Shown here piece by piece: positions 1 through 8,463 of a stretch of 64,000 nt of DNA; the stretch's first letter is position 1; each line of letters begins with the position of its first letter. The translations under genes were made by a program, and so were the position numbers. A model generated the notes under the pieces. That model was given only the letters and a program-made list of their open reading frames with translations, did no database searches and was not told the origin of the DNA. Source of the stretch: Halorubrum salsamenti (GTDB lineage: Archaea > Halobacteriota > Halobacteria > Halobacteriales > Haloferacaceae); assembly GCF_007671685.1 (NCBI RefSeq), contig NZ_VCNL01000002.1:620001-684000 (forward strand), written 5' to 3'.

Positions 1-174
1 ATCATCCAGCGGAAGCAGGGACAGGTCGTCTCCGTCTCCGGGAACGACGCGCAGGTCATGGATCTGGACACCTACGAGACGTTCACCATGCGCATCCCCG
101 AAGGCGAGGACTTCAACTCCGACGACAACATCGAGTACCTCGAGTACGAGGGTCAGCGCAAGGTCGTCGGGTAA
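1..174 (+). CDS. Translation initiation factor aIF5A, C-terminal part
   Basis: The first 57 codons of the window read in frame to a TAA stop and match the C-terminal OB-fold half of archaeal/eukaryotic IF5A (for example [18 protein letters not shown]). The N-terminal domain carrying the hypusinated lysine lies outside the window. IF5A helps the ribosome through difficult peptide bonds and needs a modified lysine. The next gene, nine bases downstream on the same strand, is an agmatinase-family enzyme; in haloarchaea that enzyme has been tied to hypusine/deoxyhypusine formation, so the two are probably one functional operon. The identification is firm; only the 5' part is missing. Confidence 0.93.
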   Translation: MIQRKQGQVVSVSGNDAQVMDLDTYETFTMRIPEGEDFNSDDNIEYLEYEGQRKVVG

Positions 175-183
175 TCGAGGCCG

Positions 184-1014
184 ATGTTTCCGGGAGCGAC
201 GACGGACCGCGAGGCTGCTTCGTACGTGGTCGTCGGCGCTCCTCTCGACGCCACGACCACCTTTGAGCCGGGCACCCGGTTCGGACCGGACCGGATCCGG
301 CGTTTCGCCGAGACCTACGACGACTACGACCGCAGAACTGACAGCGACTTCTCCGCGCTCGGCGTCTGCGACGCGGGCGACGTGCGCCCGTGGGACGACG
401 TGGAGGGATACCTTGACCACCTCGCCGCCGAGCTCCGGAGCGTCACCTACGACGACGCCGTCCCCCTGACTCTCGGGGGCGAGCACACCGTCACGCACGC
501 CGGCGTCGAGGCGGTCGACCCCGACGCCCTCGTCGTCTGCGACGCCCACCTCGACTTACGCGACGCCTACGACGGAAACCCGCTGAGCCACGCCTGCGTC
601 ACCCGCCGCGCCCTCGACGACCTCGGCGTCGACCGCGCCGTGATCGTCGGCGCGCGCACCGGCTCCGAGGCCGAGTGGAACCGCGCCGCCGACGCCGACG
701 TGACGGTCGTCTCGCCCGAGGACGCCCGGGCGTGGGTCGACGGTCTCGACGCGGACACTTTTAAAGACGAATCGGTGTACTGCTCGGTGGATATCGACGG
801 GCTCGACCCCGGCTTCGCGCCGGGGACCGGGACGAAAGAGCCGTTCGGGCTCGGCCCGCGGGAGGTCCGCGACCTCGTCCGCGCGGTCGCGCCCGCCGCC
901 GACGGGTTCGACGTCGTCGAGGTGAACGACCGCGACGACGGGCAGGCCGCGGCGCTGGCGGGCAAGCTCCTCCGGGAGTTCGTGCGGTCGCACGCGGCGG
1001 CCCGGACCGAGTGA
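184..1014 (+). CDS. speB: Agmatinase family protein (ureohydrolase)
   Basis: 276 residues, a usual length for ureohydrolases. The binuclear manganese ligands are all visible: GGEHT around residues 98-102, DAHLDLRD at 120-127 and SVDIDGLDP at 201-209. The family hydrolyses agmatine to putrescine and urea. In Haloferax an agmatinase-like protein acts on an agmatine-modified lysine of IF5A to complete deoxyhypusination. The position nine bases behind aIF5A supports that role here. The ATG at 184 is preferred because it lies just after the aIF5A stop. Substrate (free agmatine or protein-bound) cannot be decided from sequence. Confidence 0.92.
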   Translation: MFPGATTDREAASYVVVGAPLDATTTFEPGTRFGPDRIRRFAETYDDYDRRTDSDFSALGVCDAGDVRPWDDVEGYLDHLAAELRSVTYDDAVPLTLGGEHTVTHAGVEAVDPDALVVCDAHLDLRDAYDGNPLSHACVTRRALDDLGVDRAVIVGARTGSEAEWNRAADADVTVVSPEDARAWVDGLDADTFKDESVYCSVDIDGLDPGFAPGTGTKEPFGLGPREVRDLVRAVAPAADGFDVVEVNDRDDGQAAALAGKLLREFVRSHAAARTE

Positions 1015-1045
1015 GCCGCGGCGCCTCGGACCGACCGATCGCTTC

Positions 1046-1297
1046 TCAGGACAGCTCCGAGAGCCGCCGTCGTACCGCGGTCACCGCCTCGACGGCGTCG
1101 ATCCACTCGCGGGGGTCCGTACACCAGATGCGGTCGCCCTCGACGCTGACGCAGAACACGGACTCGCTGGAGGGCGCGAGGGTGACTCGGTCGACGTCGG
1201 ACCGGTCGCCGAGGTAGGAGTCGATCAGGCGTCGGGCGGTCTCCGCCTCCGATCGGAGGCGACTGCCGGCGGCGTACTCGATGGCGATCTCGGCCAT
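1046..1297 (-). CDS. SelW/Rdx-like small protein without the CxxC motif
   Basis: 83 residues. The pattern IEY near the start, a helix rich in A/R/L, then VTLAPSSESVFCVSVEGDRI resembles the thioredoxin-like SelW/Rdx family, in which the sequence after IEY normally carries CxxC. Here that place reads AAGSRLRS, so the redox pair is absent and thiol chemistry is unlikely. It is transcribed towards the agmatinase gene (convergent), with a 31-base gap. Family assignment is by pattern memory and moderate; function unknown. Confidence 0.6.
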   Translation of the reverse strand: MAEIAIEYAAGSRLRSEAETARRLIDSYLGDRSDVDRVTLAPSSESVFCVSVEGDRIWCTDPREWIDAVEAVTAVRRRLSELS

Positions 1298-1414
1298 ACC
1301 CCACGTACATCCTACACGATTAATAACTACTGTTTTCTGGCAGCGCTTGCGTGGTTTCGGGGCGGGGCTCGGCCGGGAGACGCCCTCACCACTTGTCGTA
1401 CACCTCCGCCGCCC

Positions 1415-3013
1415 TCACCGCCCGTCGTACACGACCTCGCCGTCGACGACCGTCATCGCGGCGTCGATCCCGCGGATCGCCGCCGGCTCCTCCCACGGCG
1501 ACGAATCGAGGACGGCGAAGTCGGCGCGCTTACCGGGCTCGACCGTGCCGAGCCGGTCCTCGTCGAAGCCCGCGTACGCCGCGCCCCGGGCGTACGCGCG
1601 CAGGGCCTCGGTCACCGTGAGCCGCTGCGCCTCGTCGGGGGCGTTGACGGCGTGATGGACGCCGAGCAACGGGTCCATCGGCATCCCGTCGGAGCCGAAC
1701 GCGAGGTTCACGCCCGCGTCGAGCATGTCGCGGTACCGGTTCGTCGCGGCGGTGCGTTCCGGCCCGAGCCGCGCCTCGTAGAGCCCGCCGTCGCCCGCCC
1801 ACTTGAGGAAGTTCGGCTGGACGCTGGCGACGACGCCCGTCTCCGCGAGCCGTTCGAGAGCCGCGTCGTCCGCGAGTTCGGTGTGTTCGATCCGGTGGCG
1901 CGCCGCGCCGGGGTCGGTCTCGGAAGCCTCCTCGTAGGCGTCGAGGACGGCGTCGACCGCCTCGTCGCCGATGGCGTGAGCGGTGAACTGGTAGCCGGCC
2001 GCGGTCGCGTCCGCGACCCTCGCCGCCAGCTCGTCCGGGTCGACGACCCACTGGCCGGTCTCCTCGGGGTCGTCCGCGTACGGCTCGGAGATCCGCGCGG
2101 TCCGCCCGCCGAGGCTCCCGTCCGTGTACGACTTGATCGCGCCCGTCTCGACCATGTCGCTCCCGGCGTTCGTCGGGAGACCGACCTCCCGAAGGGCGTC
2201 GAGGTGGTCGCTCCAGTAGTTGATCCGGACGCGCGCGGTCAGCTCGCCGGCGGCGTCGAGGTCGCGGTAGACGCGCGGGGCGTGGGAGTTCCGCACCATG
2301 TCGTGAAAGCCCGTGATCCCCTTCGCGGCGCAGTCGTCGAGCGCGGCCGCCACGAGCTCGCGGGTCGCCGCCGGTCCCGGTTCGACCGCCTCGTAGATCG
2401 GGTCGATCGCGCTCTCCAGGAGGACGCCCGTCGGCTCGCCGGCGTCGTCGGTCGGCACCGTCTCGTCGGGAACGCTCGCTAACTCGCCCGCGAACCGGTC
2501 GAGAACGGCTCCGTTGACCGCGGCGACGTGCATGTCCTCGCGGAAGGCGGCGACCGGGCGCTCCGTCGAGACGCGGTCGAGATCCTCGCGGGTCAGGTAG
2601 CGATCCTCGTCCCACGTCGACTCGTCGTAGCCGTAGCCGAGGACCCAGTCGGTCGCGGAGCCGTCGGACCCGCCGTCCGGCGCGTCAGCGTTCTGGTCCT
2701 CGACCTCCGCGGCCCGCTCCGCGAGCAGATCGACCGCCTCGCTCGGCGAGTCGGCGGCGGAGAGGTCGGCGTGGACGAGGTAGCGCCCGACCGTCGTCAG
2801 GTGGGTGTGCGCGTCGACGAATCCGGGAAGGAGTACGCGACCGTCGAGGTCGGTCACCTCGGTGTCGACCCCTTCGAGGAACCGGACCTCGCGGCTCCGG
2901 CCGAGGCGGACGACCTCGCCGTCCCGCACGGCGACGGCCTCATGGGTCTCGTCGGGGGTCGCGAGCGTGTGTATCTCCCCGTTTACGAACAGTCGGTCCG
3001 CGGCGTCGGTCAT
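1415..3013 (-). CDS. Amidohydrolase family protein (YtcJ-like)
   Basis: 532 residues from the ATG at 3013 (MTDAADRLFVNGEIHT). A longer in-frame start upstream would run through the UspA promoter and is rejected. N-terminal composite beta domain, then the metal motif VDAHTHL, a central TIM barrel with HAIGDEAVD and HRIEHTE, and SDGMPMDP near the C-terminus, followed by KRADFAVLD. This is the pattern of metal-dependent amidohydrolases of the YtcJ type. The substrate is not predictable. It is divergent from the UspA gene at 3095, separated by 81 bases that must hold both promoters. Confidence 0.88.
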   Translation of the reverse strand: MTDAADRLFVNGEIHTLATPDETHEAVAVRDGEVVRLGRSREVRFLEGVDTEVTDLDGRVLLPGFVDAHTHLTTVGRYLVHADLSAADSPSEAVDLLAERAAEVEDQNADAPDGGSDGSATDWVLGYGYDESTWDEDRYLTREDLDRVSTERPVAAFREDMHVAAVNGAVLDRFAGELASVPDETVPTDDAGEPTGVLLESAIDPIYEAVEPGPAATRELVAAALDDCAAKGITGFHDMVRNSHAPRVYRDLDAAGELTARVRINYWSDHLDALREVGLPTNAGSDMVETGAIKSYTDGSLGGRTARISEPYADDPEETGQWVVDPDELAARVADATAAGYQFTAHAIGDEAVDAVLDAYEEASETDPGAARHRIEHTELADDAALERLAETGVVASVQPNFLKWAGDGGLYEARLGPERTAATNRYRDMLDAGVNLAFGSDGMPMDPLLGVHHAVNAPDEAQRLTVTEALRAYARGAAYAGFDEDRLGTVEPGKRADFAVLDSSPWEEPAAIRGIDAAMTVVDGEVVYDGR

Positions 3014-3094
3014 GGGCGATTCCGGGGGTGGCAGCGTGTTAACCGTTCGGGAAACGGCGACCGATTTATTCGGTGACGGGTCGAACCCCCGCGT

Positions 3095-3544
3095 ATGTAC
3101 GACCGGATACTGCTCCCCACGGACGGCAGCGAGGGCGTCGACCGCGCGATCGACCACGCGATCGACGCCGCCGAGCGCTACGGCGCGACCCTCCACGTGC
3201 TGTACGTCGTCGACAGCGACGTGGTCAACGCGTACTCCGGCGACGAGTTCGTCGACGGGTCGGAGGGCGCCGAGGAGACCTTAGAGGAGCGCGGCCGCGA
3301 GGCGCTCGACGAGGTGGCCTCGCACGCCGCGGACGCCGGCGTCGACGCGGTGACCGATCTGGTGTACGGCGTCCCCCACGAGGCGATCCTCAGCTACGTC
3401 GACGACGAGGACATCGACCTGACGGTGATGGGATCGAAGACCCGGTCGGGCGATTACCGCCGGATGCTCGGCTCCGTCACCGAGCGCGTCTCGCGGCAGT
3501 CGACCGCGCCCGTCAGCATCGTGAAGACGACCCTCTCGGAGTGA
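3095..3544 (+). CDS. Universal stress protein UspA family
   Basis: 149 residues starting MYDRILLPTDGSEGVDRA, the canonical Usp beta1-loop. The C-terminal nucleotide-loop region reads MGSKTRSGDYRRMLGSVTER; the usual second glycine of GxxGx9GS is replaced, so ATP binding is possible but not certain. Typical single-domain haloarchaeal Usp. A TTTATT-type TATA box near 3064-3069 is about 26 bases before the ATG, consistent with a leaderless transcript. A second Usp gene follows 137 bases downstream; the two share low identity, so this is not a recent duplication. Confidence 0.92.
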   Translation: MYDRILLPTDGSEGVDRAIDHAIDAAERYGATLHVLYVVDSDVVNAYSGDEFVDGSEGAEETLEERGREALDEVASHAADAGVDAVTDLVYGVPHEAILSYVDDEDIDLTVMGSKTRSGDYRRMLGSVTERVSRQSTAPVSIVKTTLSE

Positions 3545-3681
3545 GGCGGACGTGAAACGCTGACCGAGAGCCGACGCGATCGGAAACTCGACCGGCGTCG
3601 AACGCCGAGGCCTCCGGCGCCCCGTCGCCACCCGTGGTCGACGATCACTGTCGATATGTGCGAGGAGGCCCAAGACGGCGT

Positions 3682-4113
3682 ATGGCGCCATCGCACGTTC
3701 TCGTCCCGCTCGACGGATCGCCGCTGGCGGACGAGGCACTCACACAGGCGCTCGAACTCTTCGACTGTCGGGTGACGGTTCTGAACGTCGTGACACCGAT
3801 CGACGCAGCGATGAGCGAGGGAGGCGTCCTCGAACCCGGCGAGGAGCGCCGTGAGGCCGCCCGTGACCGTGCCAGCCGCGTCGTCGAGCGTGCGAAGACG
3901 CGGGCGACCGAGGCCGACAGACCGATCGAAACGGCGGTCGAGACCGGTGACCCGGCCGAGACCATCCTCGGGTACGTCGCCGCTCACGACGTCGACCACG
4001 TCGTGATGGGCGGGCACGGCGGTGAGCAGCGCGATCTCGCTCAGCGGTTGCTCGGAACCGTGGCGACGACCGTCGTCAGCGAGGCCCCCGTGACCGTGAC
4101 CGTCGTCCGCTGA
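3682..4113 (+). CDS. Universal stress protein UspA family
   Basis: 143 residues from the ATG at 3682 (MAPSHVLVPLDGSPLADEAL). An upstream in-frame GTG/ATG extension adds a basic, non-homologous segment and is rejected. The end of the domain shows VVMGGHGGEQ..AQRLLGTVATTVV, close to the Usp ATP motif GxxGx9-10GS/T, which is better preserved than in the neighbour at 3095. Role in stress or nucleotide sensing is only inferred from the family. Confidence 0.9.
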   Translation: MAPSHVLVPLDGSPLADEALTQALELFDCRVTVLNVVTPIDAAMSEGGVLEPGEERREAARDRASRVVERAKTRATEADRPIETAVETGDPAETILGYVAAHDVDHVVMGGHGGEQRDLAQRLLGTVATTVVSEAPVTVTVVR

Positions 4114-4143
4114 CCGGTTCTCCTCGCCTTATTTTACCTCATC

Positions 4144-5355
4144 TCAGCCACCCAGCACCGCGGCAAAGACCTTGTAGAGCCCGAATCCGATCGCGATCGA
4201 GGCGGCGAGCGTGATGAGCCAAAACGCGAGAGTGACACCGATTTTCCGCCGAGAGACGCCCGCAGAGCCGCCGGCGAGCCCACCGCCGATGACGCCGGAG
4301 ATGATGATGTTGTTGAACGAGATCGGAATCCCGAGCGCGATGGCCAGTTGCGCGATGATGAACCCGGGGACCAGCGCGGCGATCGAACGCCTGACTCCCA
4401 ACTGCGCGTACTCGCGGGAGGTCGCTTGGAGCAGTTTGGGCGCTCCCATCCACGCGCCCGCGAGAATCCCCGTTGCGCCGAGCGCGAGCAGGACGATGCC
4501 GGGGACCCCGAGCTCGACCCCGTAGAGGTTCTCGAGCGGGCCGGTCGCCAGGCCGACCTGACTGCCGCCACTGGAGAAGGCGACGACGCTCCCGAGGACG
4601 ATCAGGAACGTCCGGATGCCGCCCTCGACCGACGCCTGGGTCCGCCAGCGAATGAGCAGGAACCACGCCGCGGCGGCCGCCAGCGTGACGAGCACCGTCA
4701 CGGGATCGACGTCGGCGACCGTCGGCGTCTCGACCTGTCGCGCGATGAATCCCGCGATAGAGCTCTGGGTGGCGTCGGGCGGCGAGGGGATGACGCCCAG
4801 TTGGACGTTGGCGATGATGCCGCCGACGACCGCCGCGAGCAACGGGACGCCGATCGTCTCCGGGATGTCGTCTCGCCGGAGGATGGTGGCGGTGAGGTAG
4901 GCGAGCCCGCCCGAAACGGGAGGGACGAGCGCCCAAAAGAGCGCGATGCGGCGGTAGGTGTCGATGGCGGGGTCGCCGCCGAGCGAGAGCCCGACGCCGA
5001 CCATCGCCCCCGTGGTAGCGAACGCCGCCGGGACCGGGTAGCCGGTGTAGACGCCGAAGGCCATGAACCCGGTCGCGGTCAGCAGTCCCGCCGTCGCCGC
5101 CAGCGACGTTATCTGGACGCCGTCGATGAGCCCCGCCCCGACCGTCTCGGAGATCGCGCCGCCCTGCGTGAGCGCGCCGAGCGCGGCGAGGATGCCGATG
5201 AGGAAGGCCGCTCGCATCGTCGAGATGGCGTTGGCACCGATCGCCGGTGCGAACGGCGGCGAATTGCTGTTCGCGCCGAGGGTCCACGCCGTGGCGAGGC
5301 TGGTGAGCGTCGCCAGCACGACGAGCGCCCAGAAGACGGCTCCCGCCACGATCAA
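4144..5355 (-). CDS. PiT-family inorganic phosphate permease
   Basis: 403 residues, about ten hydrophobic segments. The N-terminal signature TLGANSNSPPFAPAIGANAI and its C-terminal counterpart (ISFNNIIISGVIGGG) are the two inverted PiT repeats. PiT proteins import phosphate with Na+ or H+ across the membrane. The stop lies 31 bases from the converging UspA gene. No PhoU-like partner gene is adjacent, which is common for PiT genes in haloarchaea but not universal. Substrate specificity (phosphate versus sulfate) is by family. Confidence 0.88.
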   Translation of the reverse strand: MIVAGAVFWALVVLATLTSLATAWTLGANSNSPPFAPAIGANAISTMRAAFLIGILAALGALTQGGAISETVGAGLIDGVQITSLAATAGLLTATGFMAFGVYTGYPVPAAFATTGAMVGVGLSLGGDPAIDTYRRIALFWALVPPVSGGLAYLTATILRRDDIPETIGVPLLAAVVGGIIANVQLGVIPSPPDATQSSIAGFIARQVETPTVADVDPVTVLVTLAAAAAWFLLIRWRTQASVEGGIRTFLIVLGSVVAFSSGGSQVGLATGPLENLYGVELGVPGIVLLALGATGILAGAWMGAPKLLQATSREYAQLGVRRSIAALVPGFIIAQLAIALGIPISFNNIIISGVIGGGLAGGSAGVSRRKIGVTLAFWLITLAASIAIGFGLYKVFAAVLGG

Positions 5356-5434
5356 CGGCCTCCACTAACGTGGGTCCGAGCCATGTCACCCACTTCGACA
5401 GAGGCGGTGATTAAACGTTCCCCCACGGGATCTG

Positions 5435-5806
5435 TCAGATCGCACCGAGCGACCGGACGAAGGGCACCCCGACCGCGTCGGTGACTCCCGCGAACGGGAG
5501 CACCGCCAGCACGAGCACCGCCGACGCCCACGCGACGAACCCGATGACCCCCGCGTGGACCCACGAGGTCCCGTAGCGCGCTCGAATGACCCATATCCAC
5601 GCGAGAAGCGGGACGAAGTCGCCGATCAGCGGGACCCACGAGAGGAAGAAGGCGGCGAGCCCCCAGACGATCGCGCCGACGAGCGCCGTGAACACGGCGT
5701 GGCCGTAGTCGCTCGCGCCGGTGACGACCGCGGCGGCGATGAAGATGGCCAGCCCGCCGACGAGCAGGCCGACGGCGAACGTGACCGCCGATCCGATGAG
5801 ACTCAT
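5435..5806 (-). CDS. Small multi-pass membrane protein
   Basis: 123 residues with three or four hydrophobic stretches (about 5-27, 36-55, 58-75, 84-105) and short loops; the segment SWVPLIGDFVPLLAWIWVIR is characteristic. Not recognised as a named family. It reads in the same direction as the PiT gene, 79 bases upstream of it, so the two might share a transcript. No catalytic residues are visible. Confidence 0.75.
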   Translation of the reverse strand: MSLIGSAVTFAVGLLVGGLAIFIAAAVVTGASDYGHAVFTALVGAIVWGLAAFFLSWVPLIGDFVPLLAWIWVIRARYGTSWVHAGVIGFVAWASAVLVLAVLPFAGVTDAVGVPFVRSLGAI

Positions 5807-5982
5807 GGTCGCCCGTTTCGAGGCGAGCCACTTGGGGGCGTCGCCGACGGATCGGAACCCCCCGCCCGCGACCTGCCCGCCCCTCCCCGTCGGCCACAGC
5901 CCGACAGCTGCTCCCGCGCGTCACCGGCGTGGGTTCGAGATCGAGTCCCCCCCGCGCGCCTGCCGGCGGGAGGCGGTGGCCA

Positions 5983-5990
5983 TTTATAAA
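5983..5990 (+). promoter_or_regulatory. TATA box of the XPB-type helicase gene
   Basis: TTTATAAA ends 20 bases before the ATG at 6011, the spacing expected for an archaeal core promoter with transcription starting at or next to the start codon. This fixes 6011 as the start and predicts a leaderless mRNA. Confidence 0.75.
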
Positions 5991-6010
5991 TCGGGCGGCA
6001 ACGTCCGGCG

Positions 6011-7441
6011 ATGAACGTCCGGCTGACCTACGAGGACGGAACGATCCGGGTCGCCGCCGGTGGCGCCGCTGACGACGGTGCGGGCGGTGTCGCCGGGGAC
6101 GGGGAAGCCGACGGCGACGCCCTCGAATCGCTCCCGCCGCTCCCGGGTGTCGAGAGCGATCCGCGGTCGGGGACCGGGCGCGCCCCGGCCCACCGCTACG
6201 CCGCGATCCGCCGGGCGCTGGAGGTCGCCGGGGTGAGCGTCGAGGATCACGTGCTAGACGCGAGCGACCGCGCCGCGGAAGCGGCCGGGCTCGGCGACGG
6301 ACTGTCGACCGACTACGACCTCCGGGAGTACCAGCGCGAGGCGCTCGACGCGTGGCGCGACGCCGGCGACCGGGGCGTGCTCGAACTCCCGACCGGGGCC
6401 GGCAAGACCGTGATCGCGATCCGCGCGATGGTCGAGTTGGGCGTGCCGACGCTCGTCGTGGTGCCCACGGTCGACCTGCTCGACCAGTGGCAGCGGGAGC
6501 TGGAGGCTGAGTTCGACGTCCCGATCGGGCGGTTCGGCGGCGGCGAGCAGCGGCGAGAGGCGATCACGGTGTCGACGTACGACTCGGCGTACCTGAAGGC
6601 CGAGGGCGTCGGCGACGCCTTCGAGTTCGTCGTCTTCGACGAGGTCCACCACCTCGGCGGCGAGGGGTACCGGGACGTGGCGCGCCTGCTCGCGGCCCCC
6701 GCGCGGCTCGGGCTCACCGCCACCTTCGAGCGCCCCGACGGCGCCCACGAGGCCGTCGCGGAGCTGATCGGCGACCGCGTGTACGCGCTCGACGTGGACG
6801 ACCTGGCCGGCGGCCACCTCGCGCCCTACGACATCCGCCGGATCGAGGTGGAACTGACGCCCGACGAGCGCGAGCGCTACGACGAGAAACAGGGGACGTT
6901 CGTCGAGTACGTCCGCGACGCGGGGATCACGTTCACGAGCGGGAGCGACTACCGGGAGCTCGCCAAGCGCTCGGGCAACGACCCGGCCGCGAGGGAGGCG
7001 CTCCTCGCGAAGCAGGACGCCCGCGAGATCATGATGAACGCGCGCCGGAAGATCGACCGCCTCGAGTCGATCCTCGACCGCCACCGCGACGACCGGGTGA
7101 TCGTCTTCACCGCGCACACCGACCTCGTCTACCGGCTCTCCGAGCGGTTCCTGCTGCCCGCGATCACCGCCGAGACGGGCGCGAAGGAGCGCCGCGAGAT
7201 TCTGGAGCGCTTCCGCGAGGGGACCTACGGCCGGGTCGTCGCCGCCAACGTCCTCGACGAGGGCGTCGACGTGCCCGACGCGAACGTCGCGGTCGTGCTC
7301 TCGGGGTCGGGCAGCGAGCGGGAGTTCACCCAGCGGCTCGGGCGGGTGCTCCGCCCGAAGGAGGACGACGGCCGGGCGGTCCTCTACGAGGTCGTCAGCG
7401 CGGAGACGGCGGAGGAACGGGTGGCGAGTCGGCGGCGATAG
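6011..7441 (+). CDS. XPB-type DEAD/DEAH helicase
   Basis: 476 residues. N-terminal domain 1-100, then SF2 motifs: LREYQREAL (Q-like, 104-112), Walker A LPTGAGKT (126-133), DEVHH (210-214), LTATFER (about 234-240), and in domain 2 VIVFTAHT, VLDEGVDVPD and motif VI QRLGRVLRP (441-449). Length and motifs fit archaeal XPB (Rad25), a DNA-opening ATPase in repair. In most archaea XPB is followed by the nuclease gene bax1 (DUF790); here the gene is followed by the repeat element at 7492 instead. Haloarchaea can carry several XPB paralogues, so this may be a secondary copy. Confidence 0.88.
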   Translation: MNVRLTYEDGTIRVAAGGAADDGAGGVAGDGEADGDALESLPPLPGVESDPRSGTGRAPAHRYAAIRRALEVAGVSVEDHVLDASDRAAEAAGLGDGLSTDYDLREYQREALDAWRDAGDRGVLELPTGAGKTVIAIRAMVELGVPTLVVVPTVDLLDQWQRELEAEFDVPIGRFGGGEQRREAITVSTYDSAYLKAEGVGDAFEFVVFDEVHHLGGEGYRDVARLLAAPARLGLTATFERPDGAHEAVAELIGDRVYALDVDDLAGGHLAPYDIRRIEVELTPDERERYDEKQGTFVEYVRDAGITFTSGSDYRELAKRSGNDPAAREALLAKQDAREIMMNARRKIDRLESILDRHRDDRVIVFTAHTDLVYRLSERFLLPAITAETGAKERREILERFREGTYGRVVAANVLDEGVDVPDANVAVVLSGSGSEREFTQRLGRVLRPKEDDGRAVLYEVVSAETAEERVASRRR

Positions 7442-7491
7442 GACCGTCGCGGGACGACAGTGCCGAATCCCGCGAGCGTTCGTCGACGAAC

Positions 7492-7932
7492 GCTTCCTGA
7501 TCGAGTACGGGAGTACGTCTCTCAGTGTGGTGGTGTGGTCATTTATAAGTCGGATCGGGGTGTTGCTGTTGGTGGTTTATAAGTGATCGGCGCTGTGGTG
7601 ACGACCTCCAAAGCCCCGGCCGCGAGGACTCGCGCGGCTCGCTGCGGTCCTCGTCACTCGCTGCGCTCGTTCCTGCAGTCCTTGCGTCGCCGAGCTTCGT
7701 CCTCGCGGCCGCCCCTTTGAGTCCCACCCGCACAGCACCGCAGCCTCACACCTCCCCAGCCTCGCGATTCGCGCTCTGCGAGCGCTCACCGCGTCCCTCG
7801 CGCGTGCTCCTCGCGCCCGGTGGGCGCTCGGAGGCACGCGCCACCGCACTCGTCAGTTATAAGCGATCGTCGCCGTCGCTCACGGCTATTTAAATACGGT
7901 TACGCAGACGCCGATCTGCAATACCTACTCCC
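7492..7932 (-). repeat. Dispersed structured intergenic element, copy A
   Basis: About 440 bases between the convergent helicase and YgaP-like genes; nearly identical to copy E (43895-44388) and related to copies B, C and D. The element's forward direction is the minus strand. It holds TTTATAAGT boxes at about 7552-7560 and 7576-7584, TTATAAG at about 7857, and TATTTAAAT near 7887. The 20-base core (plus strand 7744-7763, CCTCACACCTCCCCAGCCTC) is shared by all copies. A 12-base perfect inverted pair lies at 7618-7629 and 7699-7710. Short open frames on both strands are not credible genes. Confidence 0.85.
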
Positions 7933-7944
7933 GCCGTCGTTCAC

Positions 7945-8178
7945 CTATCGCGAGTTCTCTACGGACGATGGACACGTGTCGACGCCGAGCAGGGCGTAGA
8001 GCCCGCAGGTACCGGTCGCGGCGGTGCCGAGCATGACGAGAGCGATGACTCCGAGGACGGGTGCGGCGAGCGCGGGCAGCGGCACCGCGCCGCCGAGAGT
8101 TCCGAGCGAGGCGATCCCGAGGACCGCTCCGAGGGCCGTTCTGACGCGCTTGTCGGTCACTCCAACATTCTGTTGCAT
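7945..8178 (-). CDS. YgaP-type (DUF2892) membrane protein
   Basis: 77 residues. It starts MQQNVGVTDKRVRTALGAVL, then a hydrophobic pair (about 15-35 and 38-62), and ends CGLYALLGVDTCPS. The NVGxxDRxxR start, two membrane segments and the CxxY..LGxxTC end are the YgaP/DUF2892 pattern. In bacteria the domain is often fused or adjacent to rhodanese; here a two-domain sulfurtransferase lies 285 bases upstream on the same strand. Function is unproven. Its stop lies just outside repeat copy A. Confidence 0.82.
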   Translation of the reverse strand: MQQNVGVTDKRVRTALGAVLGIASLGTLGGAVPLPALAAPVLGVIALVMLGTAATGTCGLYALLGVDTCPSSVENSR

Positions 8179-8463
8179 ACATCACAATACAGCACACAAC
8201 TGTATATACGTTTGCACGCCCGGGATATCTCGGAGGTGAGACGATCCGTTTGCGATCGAATAGCCGGCACGGACGCCGCCGGCGCGCTCCGCGACTCCGT
8301 CTCCCTCCCGGGGATCGCGAGCGGTCGTCGAGGCCGACGGATCGACGCGGAGCGGAGCGCAGTCGCCGCGCTCGACGGGTGGCGGGGCGGCTTCAGCCTC
8401 GGCCGCCGGGCGAGTTAAACGGTGTTGCGGCAGTTGAAAGAGGCGATCGCCGCCTCACCCGTC
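8179..8463 (+). other. Intergenic region, no gene seen
   Basis: 285 bases between the YgaP-like and sulfurtransferase genes. A TATA-like GTATATAC (around 8202-8211) serves the YgaP gene on the minus strand. Open frames here have poor codon structure and no recognisable product. No repeats or hairpins of note. Confidence 0.5.

Noticed and set aside
4134-5389. Alternative minus-strand frames over the PiT gene, arginine-rich
   Set aside because: Shadows of the PiT frame, which alone shows membrane segments and the GAN signature.
8173-8418. 81-codon frame on the plus strand before the sulfurtransferase gene
   Set aside because: Starts inside the YgaP-like promoter region and has irregular codon structure; no homologue pattern recognised.
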